Source: Bin87 sp965220055 (GTDB lineage: Bacteria; Chloroflexota; Dehalococcoidia; Lucifugimonadales; UBA3495). Taken from it: DNA of 64,000 nt. This document shows positions 52,469 through 61,189 of this stretch, in pieces. The notes below the pieces were generated by a model that saw only the letters and a list, made by a program, of their open reading frames with translations, made no database searches and was not told the DNA's origin. The translations under genes were made by a program, and so were the position numbers. The stretch covers positions 1,116,001-1,180,000 of the forward strand of contig CBDCPE010000004.1 of NCBI GenBank assembly GCA_965220055.1. Reading direction: 5' to 3'. The stretch's first letter is position 1. The number at the start of each line of letters is the position of its first letter.

Positions 52469-53821
52469 ATGGACCGCACCACCGAGCTGCTGAGCTCCTA
52501 TGCTTGCAATCTCACGTACGAGGATCTGCCGCCCGAGGTAGTGCATCAAGTCAAGCGCACCGTTGCCGACACCCTGGGGTGCGCCGTAGGCGGATACCTG
52601 AGCGAGCCGGCCAAGGTCGCTCGCAAACTTGCCGGGGATGTGTCGAGCAAAACCTCGGCAAGGATCCTCGGCACGTACGACCGCTCCTCGCTGGACATGG
52701 CCGGTTTTGCCAACGGGGTGATGGTACGCTACCTGGACTGCAACGACTCGTATTTCTCGCCCGGGGGCGGGCATCCCAGCGACATGATCCCCGCGGCCCT
52801 GGCGGTGGCGGACAGTGTCGAGGCTGATGGACGGACGCTCATAACCGCGATCGCGTTGGCCTACGAGGCATTCTGCCGCATTGCGGACCACGTGCCGGAC
52901 AACCAATGGGACCAGGGAGTCCTTAGCGTCATCGGGGCCGCCTGCGCGGCAGGGAAGGTGCTGGGGCTGGACGAAGAGCAAATGGGCCACGCGATATCGC
53001 TGGCCGTAGTCCCGAACGTGCCTTTGCGGGTGACGCGGATGGGCGAGTTGTCCATGTGGAAAGGGTGCGCCGCGGCCGCCGCGACCCGGTCCGGCATCTT
53101 TGCGGCGCAGTTGGCCGCCGAAGGGATGACTGGGCCCTTTGAGCCGTTCGAAGGTCGCAAGGGACTGTGGGAGCAAGTGATCGGCTATCCGATCGAAATC
53201 GACGCTATGGGCGGCGATGACGCTCCGTTTCGCATCTCGGACACGATTTTCAAGTTTTACCCGTCCCAGATACACACTCAAGCCCCAATTGATCTGGCCA
53301 TACAACTCCATGACCGAGTCGACGTGGACGACATAGCATCGATCAAGATACAGTCCTATCGCTCCGCGGTGAGCAGCGCATCCACAGAGCCAGAAAAGTG
53401 GGACCCGCAGACGCGGGAAACGGCCGACCACAGCATCCCGTTCCTCGCCGCGGTTGGACTTCGGGATGGAGCGGTTACGCCGGCCACCTTCGAGTCGGAC
53501 CGGATTGCAGACCAAGGACTCCGCGCCATCATGAACAAGATGCGGATAGACGAAAACGAGGAGTTCACCAAGAAGTACCCTGCGGAGTACAACTGCCGGA
53601 TCGAGGTGATCAAGAACAACGGCCAAACTGAGATTGCGGAGACCAGATTCCCCAAGGGTCACGGGAAGAACCCGCTGAGCGACGCTGATGTGGACGCAAA
53701 ATTCCTCCGGTTGGCCTGCCCGACAATCACAGAGCAGCAATGCGAACAGACCCTGGAACTGATCTGGTCGCTTGAGAACCTGCCGAACCTGCAAGGGATA
53801 TTTGACAGCTTGGTGGTCTGA
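52469..53821 (+). CDS. MmgE/PrpD family protein
   Basis: 450 residues. Opens with SYACNLTYEDLPPEVVHQVKRTVADTLGCAVGG and contains FANGVMVRYLDCNDSYFSPGGGHPSDMIPAALAVAD, the hallmark of 2-methylcitrate dehydratase/immune-responsive gene 1 family. Members dehydrate 2-methylcitrate or decarboxylate aconitate; neither is assured. Catalytic His in GHPSD is present. It stands alone between the LLM gene and the sigma factor. Confidence 0.9.
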   Translation: MDRTTELLSSYACNLTYEDLPPEVVHQVKRTVADTLGCAVGGYLSEPAKVARKLAGDVSSKTSARILGTYDRSSLDMAGFANGVMVRYLDCNDSYFSPGGGHPSDMIPAALAVADSVEADGRTLITAIALAYEAFCRIADHVPDNQWDQGVLSVIGAACAAGKVLGLDEEQMGHAISLAVVPNVPLRVTRMGELSMWKGCAAAAATRSGIFAAQLAAEGMTGPFEPFEGRKGLWEQVIGYPIEIDAMGGDDAPFRISDTIFKFYPSQIHTQAPIDLAIQLHDRVDVDDIASIKIQSYRSAVSSASTEPEKWDPQTRETADHSIPFLAAVGLRDGAVTPATFESDRIADQGLRAIMNKMRIDENEEFTKKYPAEYNCRIEVIKNNGQTEIAETRFPKGHGKNPLSDADVDAKFLRLACPTITEQQCEQTLELIWSLENLPNLQGIFDSLVV

Positions 53822-53943
53822 CGCCCGAGGCTCCGTTACGCACCCCTTGGTTGGAGGCGTTGTGCTGGAGCAATCCGAATAACCGGGCCGCTCGTATATA
53901 TCTTTAACTAGGCAATCATGGAACCCCCGATAACTTTGGAGGG

Positions 53944-54519
53944 GTGGTGCCAGACAACACACATACTGAAGATGTACAGCGTATAGCCGCAGTCGGCGCC
54001 GGCGACGAGAGGGCCTTGGAAGAGATCTATGATCGCTACGCCAAGAGGGTTTTCTCGCTGGCGGTTTCGATCCTGAAGGACGAAGCACTGGCCGAAGACG
54101 CCGTTCAGGAGGTCTTCACCAACATCTGGCTGAAAGCGGAGAGCTACCGGCCGGGGATGGCTGCGCCAAGCACGTGGATCATGTCCGTCGCGCATCACAA
54201 GGTAGTGGACATGTACCGATCGAGGAGGCGCACCACGGATCACACGGTTTATCCTGAGATCGATGCGCTGCAACGGATCCCGGACGCGAAAATGAGCGTG
54301 GAGCGGCAAGTTGAACGCGGATTCGACGCACGACTGGTTCGGGACGCGATGATGACGTTGCCTGAAGAACAGAGCCGTCCGCTATACCTTTCAGCCTGGC
54401 ACGGATACAGTCAATCGGAGATAGCCCAGATGCTGGGGATACCGTTGGGAACGGTAAAGACTCGAATGCGCTTGGGTATGCAGAAACTCAAGGCTGCGTT
54501 GGAAGCACATGTGGTCTGA
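53944..54519 (+). CDS. ECF-type RNA polymerase sigma factor
   Basis: 191 residues. Region 2: YDRYAKRVFSLAVSILKDEALAEDAVQEVFTNIWLKAESYRPG...STWIMSVAHHKVVDMYRSRRR; region 4: MMTLPEEQSRPLYLSAWHGYSQSEIAQMLGIPLGTVKTRMRLGMQKLKAAL. GTG start (53944 or 53947), with GGAGG very close upstream. Overlaps the anti-sigma gene by 11 bases, so it is coupled to it. SigK-like pairing. Confidence 0.93.
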   Translation: MVPDNTHTEDVQRIAAVGAGDERALEEIYDRYAKRVFSLAVSILKDEALAEDAVQEVFTNIWLKAESYRPGMAAPSTWIMSVAHHKVVDMYRSRRRTTDHTVYPEIDALQRIPDAKMSVERQVERGFDARLVRDAMMTLPEEQSRPLYLSAWHGYSQSEIAQMLGIPLGTVKTRMRLGMQKLKAALEAHVV

Positions 54520-55606
54520 CAATTCAGGCGAAATATACTCCGGATCGGAGCATCCCGAAGGGGAACTGGCCGCCTTCGCGCTGAACGCGCTGGACGACGC
54601 CGAGTTCCAGGCAGTGTTCCACCACGTGATCCGGTGCCCGCATTGCCAAGAGGTGCTGCTGGGGTTCCAAGAGACCGCGGCGAGACTGACCGCCTCGGCA
54701 CCTGAGGTCGAACTGCCGGCGAGCCTGAAAGAGCGCGTGCTGGCCAACTCCACAGGCCGGACGGCTCATGCGGGCGCTGCGCGACGCATCGGGCCGGACC
54801 CTCGCTGGTCGGTGAAGCGATTGCGCCGTTGGATGGCGCCGCTGGCGGTCGGAACCCTGAGCTTGCTGCTGGCCGCCTCGGTGGGTTTCATGATTTCCCA
54901 ACAGAGGGAGATCAGCCACATGTCAGCGATGCAAGATGAACTGACGGCGAGTCAGCAGTCGGCGGCCCTGGCGTCAACGGGTTCAGCGTCGGAAGCGCTA
55001 ACCCACGTCGAAGTACGTACAACGGAGGAGCGAACCGCCGCGGCGGCGCAGGGTGACGAACAAAATGGACAGGCCATTCCCATCAGCCGGACCGGCAGTG
55101 CCCGGAACCTGGCGCCCAACGAAGGGCAGTTTGCGCGGTCGGAGGCGGCCGAGGCACGGGTGGCCGAAGGGTCCGAATCGGTAGACCTAGTCAAGCAGGA
55201 AATGGCGGATATGGTTGAAGCCACCGTGCTTTCAGCGCAGCCAGAGACAGAGAAACTTTCGATGACGTCCCCCATGGGAACCGAAACCGCGGCCCGTGGT
55301 CTGCTGATGATCGACGCAACCGGCACGCATGGCGTGCTGATGGTGACCGGTATGCCCGCCGACTCCTACCAGATTTGGCTACTGCGCCACGACGACCGAC
55401 AGTTGATTGACCGCATCGTGGTGAATGAAAATGACGGAAGCGGCGTCAAGGACCTGGAACTGGACCAATCGGTTTTCGGGTTCCAAGAGGTGGCGCTGTT
55501 GCCGGACGAACGGCACGGACCGACGGTGCCCACAGGAGAAACATTCCTGAGCGCTCGAATCATCGGCGGACCGCCGGTGCCGCCATCGATCTGGAGAGGG
55601 AGGTGA
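54509..55606 (+). CDS. Anti-sigma factor, RskA-like with zinc-binding ZAS motif
   Basis: 365 residues. N-terminal cytoplasmic anti-sigma domain with HHVIRCPHCQEVL (HxxxCxxC), one membrane helix at ~109-130 (MAPLAVGTLSLLLAASVGFMI), a low-complexity linker, and an RskA C-terminal domain (GLLMIDATGTHGVLMVTGMPADSYQIWLLRHDD). Holds the coupled ECF factor at the membrane until a signal, usually redox or envelope stress, releases it. MW start overlaps the sigma gene. Confidence 0.9.
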   Translation: MWSDNSGEIYSGSEHPEGELAAFALNALDDAEFQAVFHHVIRCPHCQEVLLGFQETAARLTASAPEVELPASLKERVLANSTGRTAHAGAARRIGPDPRWSVKRLRRWMAPLAVGTLSLLLAASVGFMISQQREISHMSAMQDELTASQQSAALASTGSASEALTHVEVRTTEERTAAAAQGDEQNGQAIPISRTGSARNLAPNEGQFARSEAAEARVAEGSESVDLVKQEMADMVEATVLSAQPETEKLSMTSPMGTETAARGLLMIDATGTHGVLMVTGMPADSYQIWLLRHDDRQLIDRIVVNENDGSGVKDLELDQSVFGFQEVALLPDERHGPTVPTGETFLSARIIGGPPVPPSIWRGR

Positions 55607-55612
55607 TGGAAC

Positions 55613-55765
55613 ATGACCACCCAACGGACCGGGCCTCAAACTCCGCGCATTCCGAAGCCTGATGACGGGCTGGATTGCGAGATCTGCGGCAACCGCATGT
55701 ACGAACGCAGTTGCAAGATCATCTGTCGCAACTGCGGGTTCACCAGGGACTGTTCGGATCCGTAG
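55613..55765 (+). CDS. Small double zinc-ribbon protein (50 aa)
   Basis: MTTQRTGPQTPRIPKPDDGLDCEICGNRMYERSCKIICRNCGFTRDCSDP. Four Cys in CEIC and CRNC form one zinc ribbon, with two more (RSCK, RDCS). GGGAGG precedes the ATG by about 10 bases. It follows the anti-sigma gene directly, so it is probably part of its operon. Similar tiny ribbons end in a DCSDP-like tail in Chloroflexota. Confidence 0.75.
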   Translation: MTTQRTGPQTPRIPKPDDGLDCEICGNRMYERSCKIICRNCGFTRDCSDP

Positions 55766-55777
55766 CGACCGCTCCGG

Positions 55778-57202
55778 TTATTCCTGGGTGAACGGCCACC
55801 AGGCGGGAGGGTTGCGCAAGGGCAAATACCGAAACAGCTCCGGTTGCGCTTCGACGGCGAGACGCATGGCTTCCAACACCGGTTGACGAATGGCCACATG
55901 AGCCTGGCGCGAACTCCGGAGCTTGAATAGATGGTAGCACTCCCGCAGGTTCATCTTGGACAGCACGCGCTGTCGGTGAGCGTGGGTCACTGCGTACTGG
56001 GCCAGCGCTGGATTTGCTTCGCCGAGAGTTCTGAACAAATCATCGGCTTCGGCAATCGCCGTCTCGAACACTCCGGGCATCCCAGACGCCACGAAAAGAG
56101 CCGGCGTTTCATGCCCGTTGACTACGGTTAACGGCTGGGAAAGGTACGTCTGCATGCGGTGGCGCCGGAACTCGCGGAGCGCACCATAGTCGAAGACAAA
56201 CTCGAAAGTGAAGTCGACCAGCTCGAATTCCCGGGGAGGTGGGTCGTGGGGGCCGATGTCGCGTACGGCCTCACTGATGATCGCCAGACAGTCTGCAACT
56301 GGCATGTTTTTCGCTGAAGCCAAGGCGTCGCCGTAGCTGCCGCCCCGGCGGAATAGCAGGGCAGCGCACAACTTGCGGGGTGCGTCACCGTCAAACTCCA
56401 ACAGGCGGACGGACCAGTGGGCATCCCGTTCGGGCTGCTGGGGGGCGCCGGGCGCGATGCGACGGGTTTCAGCGAGATACGAGTTATGGTCGGCGTATTT
56501 GACCAACGTGGGAGTGATGGAGCGACCCTGTTCCCGCAGTTCCACTCCAATGTCTCGTTCTTCCGTCAGGGTCGACGACATCAGCTTGCTGATGGCGTGT
56601 TCCAAGGTGCGGGCGTTGGCGGTGACTCCCACATTGGTCAGCGTAGCGGCTGGCAGGACCGCGCGGCATGCGTCGGTGGCCTGTCGGCGCAGGCGCAGAG
56701 CGTAGGCTCCGTGGCTCTCGTTGTCGCGCTGCGGTTGGCTAGATTCGAGATGGGCGGTAACGCCTTCGATGAGCCGGGCGTAAGCTACGAAGAGGGACCG
56801 GCATACAGCGACGTATCGAGACCGCAGGCCGGGGTGACCGTCCAACTCCCGGGGGATATGGAAATTCTCGGAGTCGATGACCTGGTAGCGGGAGGATTTT
56901 TCGGTGTACGAAGCCAGGCGGTTGTCTTCGAGGGTGTCGCAGGCGAGGCGGGAGATGTTCTCGACTGCCAGATGAACTATCGCATGCTCAGCCACGGATG
57001 CATGGCCGTATCCGACGACCCATCGTTCGTTGAAATCTGCGGCCCGTTCGGCGGTCACCTGGAGGGCGATTTCGTCGAAAGGTTCAGGCCTCCGGGAGGT
57101 CATCGCGAAGGTGACCGCGATCTGCTCCTCGGTGAAGTCTCGAGGAGACAAGGGGTAGATGCGCCGGGGGTTGGCGATTGAAGTCGTTGGGTCGTGTAGC
57201 AT
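55778..57202 (-). CDS. thyX: FAD-dependent thymidylate synthase (ThyX), double-domain form
   Basis: 474 residues, about twice the usual ThyX length (220-260). The N-terminal half has GHASVAEHAIVHLAVENISRLACDTLEDNRLASYTEKSSRYQV, keeping the SxRY part but with DNR in place of RHR. The C-terminal half has FRRHRMQTYLSQPLTVVNGHE, keeping RHR but lacking ExSxRY. So each half supplies part of the RHRxnS motif. ThyX makes dTMP from dUMP with FADH2 and methylene-THF. ATG at 57202 chosen for length. The start could be 57238. Confidence 0.85.
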   Translation of the reverse strand: MLHDPTTSIANPRRIYPLSPRDFTEEQIAVTFAMTSRRPEPFDEIALQVTAERAADFNERWVVGYGHASVAEHAIVHLAVENISRLACDTLEDNRLASYTEKSSRYQVIDSENFHIPRELDGHPGLRSRYVAVCRSLFVAYARLIEGVTAHLESSQPQRDNESHGAYALRLRRQATDACRAVLPAATLTNVGVTANARTLEHAISKLMSSTLTEERDIGVELREQGRSITPTLVKYADHNSYLAETRRIAPGAPQQPERDAHWSVRLLEFDGDAPRKLCAALLFRRGGSYGDALASAKNMPVADCLAIISEAVRDIGPHDPPPREFELVDFTFEFVFDYGALREFRRHRMQTYLSQPLTVVNGHETPALFVASGMPGVFETAIAEADDLFRTLGEANPALAQYAVTHAHRQRVLSKMNLRECYHLFKLRSSRQAHVAIRQPVLEAMRLAVEAQPELFRYLPLRNPPAWWPFTQE

Positions 57203-57366
57203 GGGATTGGAATTGGGCGGACGTTGGATTGATGCCAATGATAAACGACTGACGATCTCCAGATCAGCGTGAGCCGGATCCTAGACGATCGGACGCCCGC
57301 GCTCACCGCGCATGCAGGCATGTCTCACACCGCGCATCGGGCTGGACGACCTGGCAGACAAAAGCA

Positions 57367-57388
57367 GGGGCGAATGATTATTCGCCCC
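57367..57388. repeat. GGGGCGAAT palindrome
   Basis: GGGGCGAAT-GATT-ATTCGCCCC, perfect 9-bp arms. Same family as 36422-36451 and 25888-25909. Confidence 0.75.
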
Positions 57389-57423
57389 TACGAAGCCAGG
57401 CCAGGCCAATAGGTGCACTAACG

Positions 57424-58218
57424 TCACTCCGGGGCCAGTTCGCAGGCAAGAACTGCCCAGTGATGAGCAAACTTGAGCCGACCGTCTACACGGTGGGCGC
57501 GCATGCCGGTGGGTGAGCCGCCGGCGATTTCATCTTCGAATGCCTGATGTACGGCGGCACCGACGTCATCGGGAGTGCCGGTAAGGTCCATCCATTCGTC
57601 GAGGTCACGAACCGCATCGTTTTCGCTGGTGTACACGACATTGAGCCCGGAACGTTGGGCCAACGCGTGGAGGTCTGACAGGCAGAAAGCAGTGGTGTGC
57701 GAAGGATCACGCATCCGCTCTAAGCGGTTGTGGGCATCGGCGACGGATGGATCGTCGGAGGCGACTATGTCAACGATGGCGACCCTGCCATTGGGATTGC
57801 ACACGCGACGCATTTCGCGCAGTTCAACCTCCGGATTGTCGAAATGATGGATGGCGATGCGGCTGATGACGAGGTCGAATCGGTCGTCAGCATAGGGCAA
57901 AGAGGTGGCGTCGCCATCGTCGAAGGCGAGATTGGCGATACCGGAGTCGGCGGCGATCTGACGGGCCTGAGCCAGCATCTCCGGTGTTACGTCGATACCG
58001 GTGATGTGCGCGACGTGGGGCGCCAAGTCCCGGGCCATGAGGCCGGTTCCGGTCGCGACATCCAAAACGGTTTCAGTACCGTTCAGACCCAGGCTTTCGA
58101 CGATCCAAGGGCCTATGGCCCGGTTCCCGTGACCGCCGATTTGCTGCTCGAACTGGGACGACTGGATGCGAAACTGCTCGCGAACCGTCTCGGTGTGGCG
58201 ACTGCGCTGGATGGACAC
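57424..58218 (-). CDS. Class I SAM-dependent methyltransferase
   Basis: 264 residues. Motif I VLDVATGTGLMARDL, then ITGIDVTPEMLAQAR, DGDATSLPYADDRFDLVISRIAIHHF and LREMRRVCNPNGRVAIVDIV, the UbiE/MenG-like pattern for small-molecule C- or O-methylation. Substrate unknown. Three bases separate it from the TPP enzyme upstream, so it is the last gene of the operon. Confidence 0.9.
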   Translation of the reverse strand: MSIQRSRHTETVREQFRIQSSQFEQQIGGHGNRAIGPWIVESLGLNGTETVLDVATGTGLMARDLAPHVAHITGIDVTPEMLAQARQIAADSGIANLAFDDGDATSLPYADDRFDLVISRIAIHHFDNPEVELREMRRVCNPNGRVAIVDIVASDDPSVADAHNRLERMRDPSHTTAFCLSDLHALAQRSGLNVVYTSENDAVRDLDEWMDLTGTPDDVGAAVHQAFEDEIAGGSPTGMRAHRVDGRLKFAHHWAVLACELAPE

Positions 58219-58221
58219 GGT

Positions 58222-59862
58222 CTAATTCCTGCAGAAGTCAGGAAAGCCGTCGGGCATCACGACCTCAATGAGGTGGATGCGATCGGCAACTACGGCGTCC
58301 TGGACGGCGCGGGTCATCTCCGACACGTTATGGACCCGGGTGCCGCCGATGCCGTAGGAGTCGAACAGCTTGACGAAGTCAGGGTTCACGAGATCGGTAG
58401 CCATCCGGCGGCCGCCACGGTCCTGCTGGAAACCCTTGAGCACCCCCCATGCCGAATCGTTGAACACCATGACGATGGGATTGATTCCGTACTGCACGGC
58501 AGTGCCCAGTTCCTGAGCGTTGTACTGGAAGCCACCGTCTCCGGTTACACAGATCACTGGGCACTCGGGACGGCCCACCTTGGCTCCCATGGCGGCAGGA
58601 AAACCGAAGCCGAGACCGGCCCAACCGTGGGGATACATGTAGCTGCGCGGGCGGTTCATCTGGAGGCAGCGTACCGCACGATTGGCGGGGACGGTCGCGT
58701 CCAGGGAAAAGATCGTGTCGTCGGGTATGACGGAGCGGATGGCCTCCCAAGCCTGCAGCTCGGGGCCCCACTGCTCCTGGAGGCCGGAATAGACGCTGGC
58801 CTTGAGGTCGGCGATTTCCTTACGATAGTCTTCGCCGGTCCCGACGTCGGCGTCGCCGGCTGCGCTGAGGAACTGGCGCACTACGGCACCGCTGTTGGCA
58901 GCAATCGCAACCTCAGTGTCATAGTTCTTGCCGATGTAGTCTCCGTCCAGCAAGACGTGAACGATTTTCCGCGGGAGTTTCAAGCCGACGCCTGAGGTAG
59001 AGCGGTACGGAAGGTTGCTGCCTAACACCAGTGCGACGTCGCACCCACCCAACCAGTCCAAGACCGGATTTTGACCCCAGATGCGATTGCCGAGAGCCAT
59101 GCCCAGAGATAGCGGGTGGTTTTCGGGGAAGGTCCCCTTGGCGCCGTCGCCGGTGACCACCGGGGCACCCAGCCTTTCGGCCAGGCGGATTATGTCATCC
59201 GCTCCACCGGTGGTGTGGATCTCCTCTCCGAGGAAGATGACCGGGCGTTTAGCGTTGCGGAGCAGGTTCCAAGCCCTTTCGACCTGAACCGGATCGCCCT
59301 GGGGGACGTCGGGTTCACGAGGCCGGAGCACCTCAACTTCCGCCTGCTGGCCGAGAAGATCGGTGGGAACCTCGAGTTCGATGGGGCGGGGACGACGCTC
59401 GCCGAACCGGACAAACGCTTCGACAAAATGATCCGGGATGGATTCTATCTGATCGATGCGGGCGTTCCAGTCAGTCACGGCAGCGAACATGCCGAGCTGA
59501 TCCTTGGTCTCGTGGGTGGCCATTCTGCCGCTGTCGACGAATTCGGTCTCGACGTTGGTGGTCACCTGGAGGATGGAGGACGCGGAGAAGTAGGCTTCGC
59601 CCATAGCGCCAACGGAATCGGCGGCGCCAGGACCAGTGCTGGTCAGGATAACGCCGGGCCTCCCGGTGGCGCGGGAATAGCCGTCGGCCATATAGCCGCA
59701 GCCCAGCTCGAGACGCCCGCCGATGAAACGGACATCGTCCTGGCGATCGAACAACGCATCGAACAGGTCGAGGGTATGGACGGATATGATGCCAAATACG
59801 GTGTCGACGCCCTGGGCATGCAAGGACGCGACCACAGCCTGGCCGCCGGTCATTTGGGGCAT
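58222..59862 (-). CDS. Thiamine-diphosphate enzyme, acetolactate synthase-like (paralogue 3)
   Basis: 546 residues. The Pyr-domain Glu lies in FIGGRLELGCGYMADGYSRATG; the PP-domain motif is GDGGFQYNAQELGTAVQYGINPIVMVFNDSAWGVL. It sits between the E2 gene and the methyltransferase in the pyruvate-dehydrogenase-type operon, which suggests a 2-oxo acid or acetolactate-type substrate. Paralogue 1 has GDA where this one has GDG. Start at 59862 follows the E2 stop by 29 bases. Confidence 0.88.
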   Translation of the reverse strand: MPQMTGGQAVVASLHAQGVDTVFGIISVHTLDLFDALFDRQDDVRFIGGRLELGCGYMADGYSRATGRPGVILTSTGPGAADSVGAMGEAYFSASSILQVTTNVETEFVDSGRMATHETKDQLGMFAAVTDWNARIDQIESIPDHFVEAFVRFGERRPRPIELEVPTDLLGQQAEVEVLRPREPDVPQGDPVQVERAWNLLRNAKRPVIFLGEEIHTTGGADDIIRLAERLGAPVVTGDGAKGTFPENHPLSLGMALGNRIWGQNPVLDWLGGCDVALVLGSNLPYRSTSGVGLKLPRKIVHVLLDGDYIGKNYDTEVAIAANSGAVVRQFLSAAGDADVGTGEDYRKEIADLKASVYSGLQEQWGPELQAWEAIRSVIPDDTIFSLDATVPANRAVRCLQMNRPRSYMYPHGWAGLGFGFPAAMGAKVGRPECPVICVTGDGGFQYNAQELGTAVQYGINPIVMVFNDSAWGVLKGFQQDRGGRRMATDLVNPDFVKLFDSYGIGGTRVHNVSEMTRAVQDAVVADRIHLIEVVMPDGFPDFCRN

Positions 59863-59891
59863 GATGGGAACTCCGTGGGTTCGCCGTCGGT

Positions 59892-61127
59892 TTAGAGCAA
59901 CAAGCTGACCGGGTTTTCGAGAACCCGCTTAATCTCCATGAGGAACTGAGCCGCTTCGGCGCCGTCGGCGACGCGATGGTCGGTGGAAAGTGTCGCTTTC
60001 ATCATCTGGCCGACGGCGAGTTCGCCGTCGCGGACCACGGGCTGCTGCTTGACGCTGCCCACGGCCAGAATAGCGGCGTGGGGCGGGTAGATGATGGCGG
60101 TAAAGCTTTCGACGTCGAACATGCCCATATTGCTGATGCTGAACGTGGTGCTGCTGTATTCCTCGTTGCGCAGGGTACCGCCGTTGGCGCGGGCGATGAG
60201 GTCCTTCGTGCCGGCCGCGATTTGCAGCAGGCTCTTGCTTTCGCAGTTGCTCACGCCGGGCAGGATCAGACCCGACTCGAGGGCAATGGCGATACCGATG
60301 TTCATTGCGCCACGAACCTCGAGATAGTCACCCCGGAAGAACGAATTGAACTTGGGGTGCTTGGCGAGGGCCAGCGCGCAAGCCTTGACCATCAGGTCGT
60401 TGACGCTAACGCGGTTCTCGGGGTCGGAAGCGTCGTTCACGTCACGGCGCATTGACATGGCCTTGCCCATATCGATCTCGGCGGTGACGTAGAAATGGGG
60501 CGCGGTGGATTTGCTGTCCGAAGTCACTCGTGCAATGGTCTGACGCATCCGGCTGAGCTCGATGCGCGAGTCGGCGGGCGCGTCCATGGGTGCGAACGTG
60601 GGAGCTGGCGCAGCGGCCGGAACGGGTTCGGGAGCGGCGGCAGCGGGCTGGTAGTTCTCCACGTCCCGCTCAGTAATGCGGCCGTTAGGACCCGAACCGG
60701 TTACCAACGCCAGATCGATACCGCGCTCGCGGGCCAAACGCCGGGCTATGGGGGAGGCTCGAACTCCGCCGTCCGCAGACGGCGCCGATGAGGGAGCAGG
60801 TGCGGGGGTTGGTTCGGGCGCGGGCGGGGCGGCGACCGGTGCAGGAGCAGCGGACGGCGCGGGAGCAGCAGCTTCTGGGACCGCTTCCCCGGGTTCAGTG
60901 ATGATGGCGATCAGCTGACCGACCGGCACCGCGATGCCAGCCTCGGCTACAATGCGACCCAGCACCCCGCCGGTGTAGGCCTCGAATTCGACCGTGGCCT
61001 TGTCGGTCTCGATGTCGGCGATCACCTCGCCGCGGTCGACGGTGTCGCCCTCCTGCTTGTGCCAGCGGACGACGGTGCCTTCCCGCATATCGTATCCCAT
61101 CTGAGGCATGACGACGTTGGTAGCCAC
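59892..61127 (-). CDS. Dihydrolipoamide acyltransferase (E2) of a pyruvate-dehydrogenase-type complex
   Basis: 411 residues: one lipoyl domain (IETDKATVEFEAYTGG, K43), an Ala/Pro linker, an E3-binding domain (RASPIARRLARERGIDLALVTGSGPNGRITERDV, ~124-160), and the acyltransferase domain ending in STDHRVADGAEAAQF with catalytic H384 and D388. Transfers the acyl group from E1 to CoA. Together with the E1 and E3 genes upstream forms a complete complex. Confidence 0.94.
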   Translation of the reverse strand: MATNVVMPQMGYDMREGTVVRWHKQEGDTVDRGEVIADIETDKATVEFEAYTGGVLGRIVAEAGIAVPVGQLIAIITEPGEAVPEAAAPAPSAAPAPVAAPPAPEPTPAPAPSSAPSADGGVRASPIARRLARERGIDLALVTGSGPNGRITERDVENYQPAAAAPEPVPAAAPAPTFAPMDAPADSRIELSRMRQTIARVTSDSKSTAPHFYVTAEIDMGKAMSMRRDVNDASDPENRVSVNDLMVKACALALAKHPKFNSFFRGDYLEVRGAMNIGIAIALESGLILPGVSNCESKSLLQIAAGTKDLIARANGGTLRNEEYSSTTFSISNMGMFDVESFTAIIYPPHAAILAVGSVKQQPVVRDGELAVGQMMKATLSTDHRVADGAEAAQFLMEIKRVLENPVSLLL

Positions 61128-61189
61128 GATGTTCTCCTGTGGTGTCGGGGTGTAGAAGGGTATCGACGGCCCAAGGGCGGTCGTAAGGT

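Noticed and set aside
57730..58995. 421-residue plus-strand ORF
   Set aside because: Antisense to the methyltransferase and TPP enzyme, whose motifs are clear.
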